Made by a program: the position numbers and the translations under genes | The notes under the pieces: generated by a model | What the model saw: the letters and a program-made list of their open reading frames with translations, nothing else | What the model was told of the DNA's origin: nothing | Databases searched by the model: none | In this document: positions 19,246 to 28,027 of the stretch, piece by piece | Layout of the letters: every line of letters begins with the position of its first letter | How positions within the stretch are numbered: position 1 is the stretch's first letter | Assembly: GCF_024171645.1 (NCBI RefSeq) | Contig: NZ_JALKAC010000002.1 | Span: forward strand, 744,001-808,000 | DNA: 64,000 nucleotides | Source of the DNA: Flavobacterium sp. HSC-32F16 | Lineage (GTDB): Bacteria; Bacteroidota; Bacteroidia; Flavobacteriales; Flavobacteriaceae | Direction: 5' to 3'

Positions 19246-19267
19246 AATTCCGAGGCTTAATTTTTAA

Positions 19268-19308
19268 TAATCCCGATCTGTTTTTTTTAAACAGGTCGGG
19301 ATTTTTTT
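19268..19308 (+). terminator. Intrinsic terminator
   Basis: AATCCCGATCTGTTT pairs with AAACAGGTCGGGATT across a T-rich loop, followed by TTTTT. It ends the 16990-19245 gene. Confidence 0.85.
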
Positions 19309-19407
19309 AATTGTAATGTTTCCCACTAAATTATTTTAGGTAATGATTCAAATAGAAAAGTATTTTTCTTTATAAATCATTAAGTTTGAGATATCAAATT
19401 TAAACGT

Positions 19408-20865
19408 ATGAAAAATAAAATGATGTTGGTTTTAATTGCTAGCGGCGGAATCGCTTTTTCGCAGACAATTAAGAAACCATTAGTTTCAGCAATTACAGTT
19501 AAAGATTTAAAAACAGATATGTATCAAATGGCCGGAGATCACTTTAATGGCCGTGAAGCAGGGACTTTAGACGAATTAAAAGTGTCTATGTGGCTTGCTG
19601 AAAAAGCAAAACAGGCCGGAATGTTACCAGCCGGAGATGACGGAACTTTTTTTCAGTTTTTTGATTTGTACCGACATCAGGTTACTGCGAATACAAAATT
19701 TAAAATTGGATCTAAATCATATAAATTGTGGAATGAAGTCTTAGTTGCAGAAACAGCCAATATTAAAGTAGAAGCTCCTTTACTTTATTTAGGAGCAGCA
19801 TCGAGAGAAGAAATCAATAAAGCAGATGTAAAAGGAAAAGCAGTTGTTTTATTAGCTTCAAAAGAAGGAATTCCAGAAGATATTTCTCTTTTTGAAAGAC
19901 GTTATCCAGGTTATGTAAAACAAAAATATTATGAAGATCTGGCACAAAAAGGAGCAGCAGCGCTTATAATTGTTGCAGATGAATTGGGGGAAAAGAGCTG
20001 GTCGCAGGTAGAACCACAAATGACAAGAGGTGTTTACGGAATTGAAGGATACCGCGATAAAATCCCAACTCCATCCAGAATGCCTGCTTTTTGGGTTCAC
20101 AGTGATCAGTTAGAGTTTTTAAAAACTACTAAAGAATTAGTGTCTGCCGAAGTAGTTTCTGAAACCTATAAATATCCATCTGTAAATGTTGTTGGAAAAG
20201 TAGAAGGAACAGATTCGAAATTAAAATCAGAATATGTTCTTTTTAGCGGGCATCAGGATCATGATGGAGTTAGGCAAAAATACGGACAGGATTCTATTTA
20301 TAATGGAGCAGATGACAATGCAAGTACCTGCGTAGCAATGCTGGCCATTGCAAGAGCTTATAAAAAACAACCCGGAAAAAGAACCGCATTATTTGTTTTT
20401 CATGGTTCAGAAGAGCGAGGTTTACTAGGTTCAAGCTGGTATGCCGTACATCCAACCGTTCCTGAAAAAGATATTGTTGCCGTGCTAAATGGAGATATGA
20501 TTGGAAGAAATGACCTAAATCAAGCGGCTTTGCTAGGTTCTACGTCTCCACATGAAAATTCTTCAGATTTGGTAAATATTGCTAAAAAAGCGAATGATGA
20601 AGGACCTAAATTTGAATTGGATAAACTTTGGGACAGACCAGAACATCCGGAGAACTTTTATTTCCGCTCAGATCATTTGCCGTATGCCCGTATAGGAATT
20701 CCATCAGTATTTTTTACAAGTGTTCTGCATAGTCAATACCACACGCCAATGGATGAGGCAGAGAATATAGATTACGCAAAACTCCATAAAATGACCGAAT
20801 GGATGTATCGAACAGGCTGGATTTTATCAAATGATGCCAATCGTCCTCAAACGTTGAAAAAATAG
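19408..20865 (+). CDS. M28 family metallopeptidase, exported
   Basis: Zinc aminopeptidase-type enzyme. The 485-residue protein has a signal peptide (MKNKMMLVLIASGGIAFS-Q), a PA-type insert around residues 115-220 (KGKAVVLLASKEGIPEDISL) and the M28 catalytic core. Likely Zn ligands and catalytic residues in order: His in FSGHQDHDG, Asp in YNGADDNAST, Glu-Glu in HGSEERGLLGS, Asp in NGDMIGRND and His in SVLHSQYHTPMDE. All five are present, so it should be active. It is probably periplasmic or surface-exposed; the substrate is unknown. Confidence 0.9.
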   Translation: MKNKMMLVLIASGGIAFSQTIKKPLVSAITVKDLKTDMYQMAGDHFNGREAGTLDELKVSMWLAEKAKQAGMLPAGDDGTFFQFFDLYRHQVTANTKFKIGSKSYKLWNEVLVAETANIKVEAPLLYLGAASREEINKADVKGKAVVLLASKEGIPEDISLFERRYPGYVKQKYYEDLAQKGAAALIIVADELGEKSWSQVEPQMTRGVYGIEGYRDKIPTPSRMPAFWVHSDQLEFLKTTKELVSAEVVSETYKYPSVNVVGKVEGTDSKLKSEYVLFSGHQDHDGVRQKYGQDSIYNGADDNASTCVAMLAIARAYKKQPGKRTALFVFHGSEERGLLGSSWYAVHPTVPEKDIVAVLNGDMIGRNDLNQAALLGSTSPHENSSDLVNIAKKANDEGPKFELDKLWDRPEHPENFYFRSDHLPYARIGIPSVFFTSVLHSQYHTPMDEAENIDYAKLHKMTEWMYRTGWILSNDANRPQTLKK

Positions 20866-20878
20866 AATTCAAGCATAA

Positions 20879-20917
20879 AAAACAAAACCCGACAAAACTA
20901 AATTTGTCGGGTTTCTT
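20879..20917. terminator. Terminator between convergent M28 peptidase and DUF4153 genes
   Basis: AAAACCCGACAAA pairs with TTTGTCGGGTTTC around ACTAAA, with a following T-run (TTTTTATT) on the plus strand and A-rich DNA on the other side, so it may work in both directions. Confidence 0.8.
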
Positions 20918-20918
20918 T

Positions 20919-22694
20919 TTATTGGTTTTTAATGCCTGCCATTACTTTTATCTGATAGTTTTTTGGAGATTTCTTATTATTTTCAATTTTACCATTGGCA
21001 CTTAAATAATCTAGTAAAATAATATATTTTGAAGTTTCGATTTTTTGTTGGGCTTTCTGATCTGAATTATAACTATTTCTAAAGGTAGAATTTGTATTGA
21101 TAAAATCGTTTATTTTAAGCGGAATTATATCATTATTAATTTGTAATTCCTGACCGTAATGTGTCGTTTTAGACTTAATTGAATACTTTGTATTGTTTAA
21201 AGTAATGCATTCTTTGCATTCAAATACACCATGCTGGTTTAGAATAAATGTGAAATCATAATCGTGAATGTTAGTCACAACATTATTGTCGTTTTCATAG
21301 TAATAATAACTAAAAGAATCATTCTCTTTAGTTTTTTGCTCATATTCAGATCGATACTGAAAACCTAAGCTTTCCATAATCTTGGTTGATCCGGGATCCT
21401 TGTCTTTTTTGTATAATGGTTCTAATTTTTTAGGTGCATACGGTACCATAATTTCAAAAGTGTAATTTCTGTCTAAAAAATAAACAACACTGCTTAATTC
21501 CTTCTCTTGCTCAAATGTTAGTTTTTTACCTTCGGCTTTTTGCAGATAATCTTCGAATCGTGATAGCTGGCTGTATTTTGAAACAGAATCGGCACTTTGC
21601 GGTCCAATAATCGAAAACAATCCGGCAAGACACATACTTACAGGAATGAATTTTATTTTTGGATGTTTTGAAATTAAAAAATAAGCTACAACAACCGCCA
21701 GCCAAATAGATAATAATAAAACATAATAACGCTCGTGTGTAAAACCGTAAAGATTAATTCGGTACAAAATGGCCCAAAACAATAATACTAACAACGGAAT
21801 CAATAAGAAATAAAACCATCGATTGAATGTTCGCATCCATAAATTACCGCTTTCATCTGCAATAGGATGAACCAATAAAAAAGAAAGTATTCCAACGATA
21901 GCAAATGCTAAAACCAGATAAGAAACCCAGCCTACAGGAAGTGAAAGTGTAATCAGGATTTTGGTTTCATAACAAATTAATATTGCCAAATAAATAGTGA
22001 TAAGAGGTAATAACACAAACTGTGTGAAATTTTTAAGTCCTTTCGGATAATTTAAGTGGAGCGGAAATTCTTTATTATTGGTGTCAGGAACGCCGCTTAA
22101 AAAGAAAATAGTATTAAAAATTCCTGCGATGAGGAAAAATAAATATCCGTAGATTTTGCTTTCAAATTCTACTTTAAACAATTGATCGACTGCTAAAATG
22201 GCTAAAGCTAAACCAGTATAAAGAACAATACTATACAACCCCGAAGTAAGAATTCGTAAAAAAAGCTGTTTATTAAATTCCCAAAATTCTTCCTGATTGT
22301 ATGCTCTTGGAATAAAACCTGCAAAAGAAACCAGTAAATGCAAAGCAAGGTTGAGAACAAAAAACTGCTGCGACTCAGCATCTGAGATTTTTTCTCCAAA
22401 ATTAAATACCAGGGCTATTAAGGGTAAACAGAATACCAGACTAACTATAAATCGTATGATTCTGTTTTTTTGTTTGACAGCAAAAAATAAACTTGCCGAA
22501 ACAAACCAAACCAGACATAAAGAACAGCTCATTACACCTTTTAAATAAAAGTTTTCATAGCTGGAATAATCCTGTCTAATATTTAAAATAGCGAAAATAG
22601 TTCCGCAAATTGCTGTAATAGTTTCTAAAGGAAATCTCAGAATGGTTTTTTGTGTCGCATTTAGGACATTCTGTAGCGAAGGAAGTCTGCTCAT
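20919..22694 (-). CDS. DUF4153 domain-containing multi-pass membrane protein
   Basis: 591 residues. The first ~370 contain about ten hydrophobic helices (for example FLILAVDQLFKVEFESKIYG flanks, then IAGIFNTIFFLSGVPDTNNK and IYLAILICYETKILITLSLP), matching the DUF4153 layout. The last ~200 residues are soluble, with a repeated beta pattern (YYYYENDNNVVTNIHDYDFT). Biochemical role unknown. The gene is alone on the minus strand, upstream of the M28 gene's convergent end. Confidence 0.75.
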   Translation of the reverse strand: MSRLPSLQNVLNATQKTILRFPLETITAICGTIFAILNIRQDYSSYENFYLKGVMSCSLCLVWFVSASLFFAVKQKNRIIRFIVSLVFCLPLIALVFNFGEKISDAESQQFFVLNLALHLLVSFAGFIPRAYNQEEFWEFNKQLFLRILTSGLYSIVLYTGLALAILAVDQLFKVEFESKIYGYLFFLIAGIFNTIFFLSGVPDTNNKEFPLHLNYPKGLKNFTQFVLLPLITIYLAILICYETKILITLSLPVGWVSYLVLAFAIVGILSFLLVHPIADESGNLWMRTFNRWFYFLLIPLLVLLFWAILYRINLYGFTHERYYVLLLSIWLAVVVAYFLISKHPKIKFIPVSMCLAGLFSIIGPQSADSVSKYSQLSRFEDYLQKAEGKKLTFEQEKELSSVVYFLDRNYTFEIMVPYAPKKLEPLYKKDKDPGSTKIMESLGFQYRSEYEQKTKENDSFSYYYYENDNNVVTNIHDYDFTFILNQHGVFECKECITLNNTKYSIKSKTTHYGQELQINNDIIPLKINDFINTNSTFRNSYNSDQKAQQKIETSKYIILLDYLSANGKIENNKKSPKNYQIKVMAGIKNQ

Positions 22695-22751
22695 TTTTTA
22701 GTCAGTTATTTTGTACTAAGGAAAGAAAATGCTGTCAAATAAACAAATAAA

Positions 22752-22787
22752 AAATCCCGAACTCTAAAGGAATAGAATTCGGGATTT
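22752..22787 (-). terminator. Intrinsic terminator of metK
   Basis: AAATCCCGAA (22752-22761) pairs with TTCGGGATTT (22778-22787). On the minus strand the stem is followed by TTTTTTATTTG. It lies about 45 bp past the metK stop. Confidence 0.8.
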
Positions 22788-22830
22788 ATATATAAGTAAG
22801 ACTAAAAAAAATAGCTTTAAAGCTTAAAAA

Positions 22831-24081
22831 TTATAATCCAAATGCGGCTTTAACCTGGTCAACAAAATCAAGTTTTTCCCATGTAAACAATTCAACAGTA
22901 ACCGTTTTTTCGTTTCCACCCGGAGCAGAGAAAGTTTTAGTAACTGTTTCTGGTTTACGTCCCATGTGTCCGTAAGCAGCAGTTTCACTGTAAATAGGAT
23001 TTCTTAATTTTAAACGTTGTTCGATAAAGTAAGGACGCATATCGAAGATAGCTTCTACTTTTTTAGCGATTTCACCGTTAGTTAAGTTTACTTTAGAAGT
23101 TCCGTAAGTTTCAATAAAAATTCCCATTGGCTGTGCTACTCCAATAGCGTAAGATACCTGAACTAAGATTTCGTCAGCAACACCGGCAGCAACTAAGTTT
23201 TTAGCGATATGACGCGTTGCATAAGCAGCACTTCTATCTACTTTACTTGGATCTTTTCCAGAGAATGCACCACCACCGTGAGCACCTTTTCCACCGTAGG
23301 TATCAACAATAATTTTTCTTCCTGTTAAACCAGTATCTCCGTGAGGTCCTCCAATAACGAATTTTCCTGTTGGGTTAATATGGTAGTTAATTTTATCGTT
23401 AAATAAATGAGCGTGCTCTGGGTTTTTAGCGATAATTCTTGGAATCAGGATTTCGATAATATCTTTTTTGATTTTAGCAAGCATTGCAGCTTCTTCATCA
23501 AAATCATCATGCTGCGTTGAGATAACAATCGCATCAATACGAGTTGGTTTGTTATCGTCGCTGTATTCTAAAGTTACCTGAGATTTAGCATCTGGGCGTA
23601 AATAAGTGATTTCCTTGTTTTCGCGTCTTAAAATAGCTAACTCTTGTAATAATTTATGAGATAAATCTAATGCCAATGGCATGTAGTTTTCAGTTTCGTT
23701 TGTAGCGTAACCAAACATCATTCCCTGATCTCCAGCACCTTGCTCTTCTGGCTTAGCCCTGTCAACACCTTGGTTAATGTCTGCAGACTGCTCGTGAATT
23801 GCTGAAAGAATACCACAAGAATTCGCTTCAAACATATATTCACTTTTAGTATATCCAATTTTACGGATTACCTCACGTGCAATTTGTTGTACATCAAGAT
23901 AAGTATTTGATTTTACTTCACCTGCTAAAATAACCTGACCTGTAGTAACCAAAGTTTCACAAGCTACTTTTGAGTCAGCGTCAAATGCCAGAAAGTTATC
24001 AATTAAAGCATCCGAAATTTGATCTGCAACTTTGTCTGGATGCCCTTCACTAACAGATTCTGACGTAAATAAATAAGCCAT
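22831..24081 (-). CDS. metK: S-adenosylmethionine synthetase
   Basis: Makes SAM from methionine and ATP. Full length at 416 residues. Motifs: [20 protein letters not shown] (ATP/Met binding), [39 protein letters not shown] and the phosphate-binding [20 protein letters not shown]. All three tandem domains are intact. The leader carries a SAM-II-like riboswitch and a strong promoter (24283-24254 on the minus strand), so expression should fall when its product accumulates. It ends at its own terminator and appears monocistronic. Confidence 0.98.
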   Translation of the reverse strand: MAYLFTSESVSEGHPDKVADQISDALIDNFLAFDADSKVACETLVTTGQVILAGEVKSNTYLDVQQIAREVIRKIGYTKSEYMFEANSCGILSAIHEQSADINQGVDRAKPEEQGAGDQGMMFGYATNETENYMPLALDLSHKLLQELAILRRENKEITYLRPDAKSQVTLEYSDDNKPTRIDAIVISTQHDDFDEEAAMLAKIKKDIIEILIPRIIAKNPEHAHLFNDKINYHINPTGKFVIGGPHGDTGLTGRKIIVDTYGGKGAHGGGAFSGKDPSKVDRSAAYATRHIAKNLVAAGVADEILVQVSYAIGVAQPMGIFIETYGTSKVNLTNGEIAKKVEAIFDMRPYFIEQRLKLRNPIYSETAAYGHMGRKPETVTKTFSAPGGNEKTVTVELFTWEKLDFVDQVKAAFGL

Positions 24082-24117
24082 AATAATTTATTAAATTAAC
24101 ATTAAGCGAGGAAAAGT

Positions 24118-24247
24118 AATTGCTGAAAGTGCTAAAGGAGAGTTCCTGCTTTAGCATTTTTTACTACCGAAATCTTGGTTTCGGCATTCATAACGAACCG
24201 TTTCATTATGAAGAGGTTGCAATCAGTTCAAATTTTTCCTCTGTATT
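24118..24247 (-). promoter_or_regulatory. SAM-II-like riboswitch (long-loop type) in the metK leader
   Basis: On the minus strand, P1 arms AGAGG (24242-24238) and CCTCT (24216-24212) enclose ATTTGAACTGATTGCA. This aligns well with the SAM-II loop AUUUAACCGUAUUGCA. An inserted hairpin follows (TTCATAA...TTATGAA), then GAATGCCGAAACC in place of the usual AAUGUAGCUAAA pseudoknot strand. Next come a CCGAAA/TTTCGG stem and a separate 8-bp hairpin (TGCTAAAG/CTTTAGCA, 24156-24130) before the start codon. No poly-U terminator is present, so control is probably translational. The long-loop SAM-II class is known upstream of Bacteroidota metK; the assignment here is by eye. Confidence 0.75.
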
Positions 24248-24253
24248 CGCGTG

Positions 24254-24283
24254 CAAAGGTATAAAACCATTTTGATTTGCAAA
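24254..24283 (-). promoter_or_regulatory. metK promoter
   Basis: On the minus strand TTTG (24283-24280), 18 bp, TACCTTTG (24261-24254). Transcription should start near 24247, just before the SAM-II-like aptamer. Confidence 0.78.
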
Positions 24284-24341
24284 TTAAAGTTCAACTTTTT
24301 TTATTTTTTATAGCAGAAATTTAACAGAAGTATAGTATTTT

Positions 24342-24355
24342 GATAGGGTAATAGA
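24342..24355 (+). promoter_or_regulatory. Possible operator, GATAGGGTAATAGA, copy 1
   Basis: The same 14-mer occurs at 40843-40856, just downstream of the promoter of the sulfate-assimilation operon. Here it lies about 18 bp upstream of the -33 element of the leader-1 promoter. The match may mark a common regulator of sulfur genes, such as the Rrf2 protein at 39273; this is inference. Confidence 0.35.
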
Positions 24356-24372
24356 AAATATTTTGGTTTTTG

Positions 24373-24404
24373 TTTGGTCGATTAAAAAATAGTTCGCACA
24401 TTTG
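24373..24404 (+). promoter_or_regulatory. Promoter of leader 1 and the TonB receptor
   Basis: TTTG (24373-24376), 20 bp, CACATTTG (24397-24404). The segment TTCGCACATTTG is nearly identical to TTCGCAAATTTG in the leader-3 promoter (31138-31149). Confidence 0.6.
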
Positions 24405-24428
24405 CCTCGTTAAAATCACAGAACAAAA

Positions 24429-24497
24429 ATGAAATTTACAGTTTGCAATATGATGTCTTGTAAGATGCCGGAATTCTCCGCAGAGACTCTATTGTAG
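24429..24497 (+). CDS. Leader peptide 1, Met/Cys-rich (22 aa)
   Basis: ATG AAA TTT ACA GTT TGC ... TTG TAG encodes MKFTVCNMMSCKMPEFSAET plus LL. It has four Met and two Cys, mostly in residues 6-13. The ORF begins about 20 nt after the expected transcription start and ends 24 nt before a strong terminator hairpin. GCAGAG at 24480-24485, inside its last codons, is complementary to the terminator's 5' arm. A ribosome paused at the Met/Cys codons would leave GCAGAG free; one reaching the stop would cover it. This fits amino-acid attenuation. Translation is inferred. Confidence 0.7.
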   Translation: MKFTVCNMMSCKMPEFSAETLL

Positions 24498-24520
24498 ATT
24501 TTTTTCAACAATATATAAAA

Positions 24521-24547
24521 CCTCTGCCCATCGCAGAGGTTTTTTTT
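24521..24547 (+). terminator. Attenuator terminator 1, upstream of the TonB receptor
   Basis: CCTCTGC (24521-24527) pairs with GCAGAGG (24533-24539), then eight T. The competing antiterminator pairs GCAGAG (24480-24485) with CTCTGC (24522-24527). The hairpin lies 64 bp before the receptor ATG and after the leader stop. Confidence 0.82.
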
Positions 24548-24610
24548 GTTTAAAACCGAAAATAACTGTAAATCCTTTTAAGCCAAAAACAAATTAATCA
24601 GTAAAAAGAA

Positions 24611-27457
24611 ATGAAGAAAAATGTACTAATCGTTTTAGGTCTTGTGACATTTTCAGGCCTTTATGCTCAGGATAATAAAACTGAGCAGGATTCTTTGAAA
24701 AACAATGAATTGTCAGAAGTAACCATAATTGGATCAAGAAGCAAGAACAGAGTAAAGACAGATGTACCGGTTCCGGTTGACGTTTTTAATATTGCCGATA
24801 TTACAAAAGGAGCACCGCAAACCAGCGTAACTCAAATTTTAAATTATGTAGCGCCATCATTTACAAGTAACGCAACATCAACTGCTGATGCAACAGACCA
24901 CGTTGATCCGGCACAATTAAGAGGTTTAGGGCCAGATCAGGTTTTAATTTTAGTAAACGGAAAACGCAGACATACCAGCGCTCTGGTAAACATAAACGGA
25001 TCGCCGGGAAGAGGATCTGTAGGAACAGATTTAAATGCCATTCCATCTTTTGCAATTGAAAGAATTGAAGTTTTAAGAGACGGAGCAGCTGCACAATACG
25101 GTTCTGATGCTATTGCCGGAGTTATTAATATTGTACTGAAAAAGAATGCCAATTACCTTACAGGAGGAATTCAGTACGGAACTAATTTATCATCTGGATC
25201 TAATAATTTTAAAGGAGGAGCCGATGGACAAACTTTGCAGGTTGATTTAAACTACGGAACTTCATTAGGTAAACCAGGAAGTTTTTTAAATGTTACCGGT
25301 ACTGCCGTCACAAGACAAGCGACAAGCAGAGCAGGAATTAGAAATAACGGAATCTTTAATGCTTATAATGCAGTAGAAAACCGAGCAGCTCAAAACGGAG
25401 TTGAAATCAATTCATTATTTAGTAATATTAATACAACTGCAAATTCGGCACAAATTATCAGTTCGCTGCAACAATATGCGCCTCAGGTAAGTTATTTTAC
25501 AACAGCGCAGCAAAATGCAATTGCATCGGCAACAACAATTGCTCAAATGCAGACAGCGCTTAATTTTGATGTTACCAATAATGAATTAAATTACAGAGGA
25601 CAGCAAAGAGCCGATTATAACATGAGTGTTGGTCAGTCAGAATTAGCTTCGGGACAAGCGTATTATAATGCAAAATATCCTTTAACCGAAACGACTTCCT
25701 TGTATTCATTTGGTGGATTATCGTATAGAAATGGTCAATCATATGCTTTTAACAGATTACCAAATGGTTCCGGAACTTTTACACAAGTGTACGAAAACGG
25801 ATTTTTACCAGAAATAGAATCGTCTATATTAGATGCTTCGGCAGCACTTGGAGTTACTACCAACGTATTAGGTTTCGATACAGACTTAAGCACTAATCTT
25901 GGAACAAACTCATTTAATTATGATGTAAACAATACAATCAATGCGACTTTGGGAACTAATTCTCCTTCTAGTTTTGATGCTGGTAAAGTTTCTTTTTTAC
26001 AAAGTACCACCAATTTAGATTTTAGCAGAAAATTTGATTTTCTATCTGGATTAAACGTTGCTTTTGGAGGTGAATTTAGATATGAAAATTATCAAATTAA
26101 AGCAGGAGATGAAGCTTCATACGGATTGTATGATGTAAACGGAGGTTTGGTAACCGGAATTCTGCCAAGTACTTCACCTTTAATTGTTACTGATTTCTTT
26201 GGTAATAAACGTGGGGCAGGAGCGCAGGGATTCTCAGGATTTCAGCCTTCTGATGCTAAAGAAAAAGACAGGCAAAGCGGTGCTGCTTACATTGATTTAG
26301 AATTAAACGTAACCGAAAAATGGCTGGTAAACGGAGCGGCGCGTTATGAAAATTATTCAGATTTTGGAAGTACAGTTACCTTTAAATTGGCTTCTCTTTT
26401 AAAATTGACAGATAATATCAATTGGAGAATTTCTGGACAAACAGGTTTTAGAGCACCTTCATTACAGCAAAAATATTTCGAAGCAAGTTCAACACAATTT
26501 ATTAATGGCGCACCCTATCAAGTTGGATATTTTACAAATGATTCTCAGGCAGCAAAAAGTATTGGTGTAGAAAATTTAAAGCCAGAAAAATCAAAAAGCA
26601 TCAGTACAGGATTTACATTTAAAATTCCTGATGCAAATCTTACCATTTCTACCGATGCTTATTATACAAGAATCAACGACAGAATTGTTTTGTCAGGACA
26701 ATATGCAAGACCAACAGATGCGCAGATAAGTGGTGCGGCATCGCAGACACAAAGAGATGCCTTAACTTTGTTTCAACAGGCATTTGATTTAAAAGGTGTA
26801 GAAAGAGCTTCGTTCTGGACAAACGGAATTGACTCTGAAACTAAAGGAATTGATTTAGTAGTTTCTCAAAAGTACGATGTAATTCAGGATTTTATAATCA
26901 GAAATGATTTGGCTTTAAGTTTTAATGAAACAAAAAGAGTAGGAAGTTTAAATGTACCGCAGTCAATTATTGATGCTGGAGGAGATCCTTATATATATTC
27001 ATTTTTTCCTGAGTCAAGCCGAATTTATTTAGAAAAAGCAATTCCGAAATTGAAAGCAAACTTAACTACAACTTTCAGTATCAAAAAACTGGATATATAT
27101 TTAAGAAACAATTATTTCGGAAAAGTAACAGATCCTGGAGCAACAGATGTTAATTTAGATGGATTTGCTTCGGTTTACGAACATCCGGAATATTCTGCAA
27201 AATTAGTAACCGATTTATCTTTCGGATATCAAATAAATGAACATTTTAGAGCAACCGTTGGATTTAATAATATAGGAGATGTTTATCCGGACAGAAATAA
27301 TCCGTCAACTCCGGCTTTCACAAACACAACTCCAACATTGTCTCCCGCACCAAGTACAGACTTGACAAATGCAAATCAGTTTGCCTATTCGAGAGCTGTA
27401 TCGCAATTTGGATTAAACGGAAGATTTGGTTTTGCTCGTTTGAGCTTTAAATTCTAA
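24611..27457 (+). CDS. TonB-dependent receptor, probably sulfur/methionine-regulated
   Basis: Outer-membrane gated transporter of 948 residues. Signal peptide MKKNVLIVLGLVTFSGLYA-Q, then NNELSEVTIIGSRSKNRVKT (TonB-box-like region leading into the plug). Plug motifs RGLGPDQVLILVNGKRRHTS and IERIEVLRDGAAAQYGSDAI are classic. The barrel ends in FGFARLSFKF, with the expected terminal aromatic. There is no SusD partner or CarboxypepD_reg domain. A Met/Cys leader-peptide attenuator precedes it, suggesting import of a sulfur-containing nutrient (methionine, peptides, or cobalamin for MetH). The substrate is unknown. Confidence 0.9.
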   Translation: MKKNVLIVLGLVTFSGLYAQDNKTEQDSLKNNELSEVTIIGSRSKNRVKTDVPVPVDVFNIADITKGAPQTSVTQILNYVAPSFTSNATSTADATDHVDPAQLRGLGPDQVLILVNGKRRHTSALVNINGSPGRGSVGTDLNAIPSFAIERIEVLRDGAAAQYGSDAIAGVINIVLKKNANYLTGGIQYGTNLSSGSNNFKGGADGQTLQVDLNYGTSLGKPGSFLNVTGTAVTRQATSRAGIRNNGIFNAYNAVENRAAQNGVEINSLFSNINTTANSAQIISSLQQYAPQVSYFTTAQQNAIASATTIAQMQTALNFDVTNNELNYRGQQRADYNMSVGQSELASGQAYYNAKYPLTETTSLYSFGGLSYRNGQSYAFNRLPNGSGTFTQVYENGFLPEIESSILDASAALGVTTNVLGFDTDLSTNLGTNSFNYDVNNTINATLGTNSPSSFDAGKVSFLQSTTNLDFSRKFDFLSGLNVAFGGEFRYENYQIKAGDEASYGLYDVNGGLVTGILPSTSPLIVTDFFGNKRGAGAQGFSGFQPSDAKEKDRQSGAAYIDLELNVTEKWLVNGAARYENYSDFGSTVTFKLASLLKLTDNINWRISGQTGFRAPSLQQKYFEASSTQFINGAPYQVGYFTNDSQAAKSIGVENLKPEKSKSISTGFTFKIPDANLTISTDAYYTRINDRIVLSGQYARPTDAQISGAASQTQRDALTLFQQAFDLKGVERASFWTNGIDSETKGIDLVVSQKYDVIQDFIIRNDLALSFNETKRVGSLNVPQSIIDAGGDPYIYSFFPESSRIYLEKAIPKLKANLTTTFSIKKLDIYLRNNYFGKVTDPGATDVNLDGFASVYEHPEYSAKLVTDLSFGYQINEHFRATVGFNNIGDVYPDRNNPSTPAFTNTTPTLSPAPSTDLTNANQFAYSRAVSQFGLNGRFGFARLSFKF

Positions 27458-27536
27458 AAAAAAATGGACCACCTATTTTACGGATTAAACGGATTGACAC
27501 TGATTTTTTGAATCAATGTAATGCTAAAAAAAACAG

Positions 27537-27605
27537 GCCGCAGATTTTAAGGATTAAATGAATTAGCACTGATTTTAAAATCAATGTAGTCTTTTAATCT
27601 GCGGC
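27537..27605. repeat. Palindromic intergenic repeat, 'GCC(A/C)CAGATT' family, copy 2
   Basis: GCCGCAGATTTTAAGGATT at the left and TTTTAATCTGCGGC at the right enclose a ~45-bp centre. A degenerate half copy (TTTTACGGATTAAACGGATT) lies just before it, at 27477-27500. Confidence 0.75.
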
Positions 27606-27769
27606 TAAAATTTTTCAACCCATGTAAATCGTTTTTATAATACGTAGGTTTTATTAAAGACAAAACCCGTAATAATCGGTTTAAACCGTAAAATTAGTCG
27701 TCCATCTTTGAAAAGGAAGCTAGTATTTACGTGACTTATAAAATTTTAATGTTAAATATCAAAATTTTA

Positions 27770-27801
27770 TTTGTGAGTTAAATAAATAAATATTACATTT
27801 A
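27770..27801 (+). promoter_or_regulatory. Probable promoter of leader 2 and the metY group
   Basis: TTTG (27770-27773), 20 bp, TACATTTA (27794-27801). The -7 box departs from consensus only at its last base. CTCTATTGAATTAGTCGAG follows at 27802-27820; its TCTATT...AGTC loosely resembles the reverse complement of the shared motif at 40843. Confidence 0.5.
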
Positions 27802-27853
27802 CTCTATTGAATTAGTCGAGTTTAAATAAAAAGAAATTAAATTTTAAATAGAA

Positions 27854-27934
27854 ATGAAAACAATAGCAAGAAAAAATATGATGTGTTGTAGTATGATGCA
27901 AATGTGCATCCAAACTTGCTGTTGCCAAAAGTAA
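27854..27934 (+). CDS. Leader peptide 2, strongly Met/Cys-rich (26 aa)
   Basis: The ORF encodes MKTIARKNMMCCSMMQMCIQ followed by TCCCQK and TAA. Six of 26 residues are Met and six are Cys, nearly all in residues 9-24, a composition implausible by chance. The antiterminator half GCCAAAAG (27924-27931) overlaps the last codons and is complementary to CTTTTGGT in the terminator's 5' arm. Pausing at codons 9-18 would leave it exposed; pausing at codons 22-24 or arrival at the stop would hide it. It precedes a 62-residue protein and metY. Confidence 0.82.
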   Translation: MKTIARKNMMCCSMMQMCIQTCCCQK

Positions 27935-27964
27935 AAGATACAATCTTTGTTATAGTTAAACTAT

Positions 27965-27999
27965 AAGCCCTTTTGGTCGCCATCCGAAAGGGCTTTTTT
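27965..27999 (+). terminator. Attenuator terminator 2, upstream of the metY group
   Basis: AAGCCCTTTTGG pairs with CCGAAAGGGCTT (12 bp including one G-T) around TCGCCAT, then TTTTTT. The alternative helix pairs CCAAAAG (27925-27931) with CTTTTGG (27970-27976). A small TATAGTT/AACTATA dyad just precedes it. Confidence 0.87.
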
Positions 28000-28027
28000 C
28001 ATTTCAACACTTTTAAAATTAAAAATC

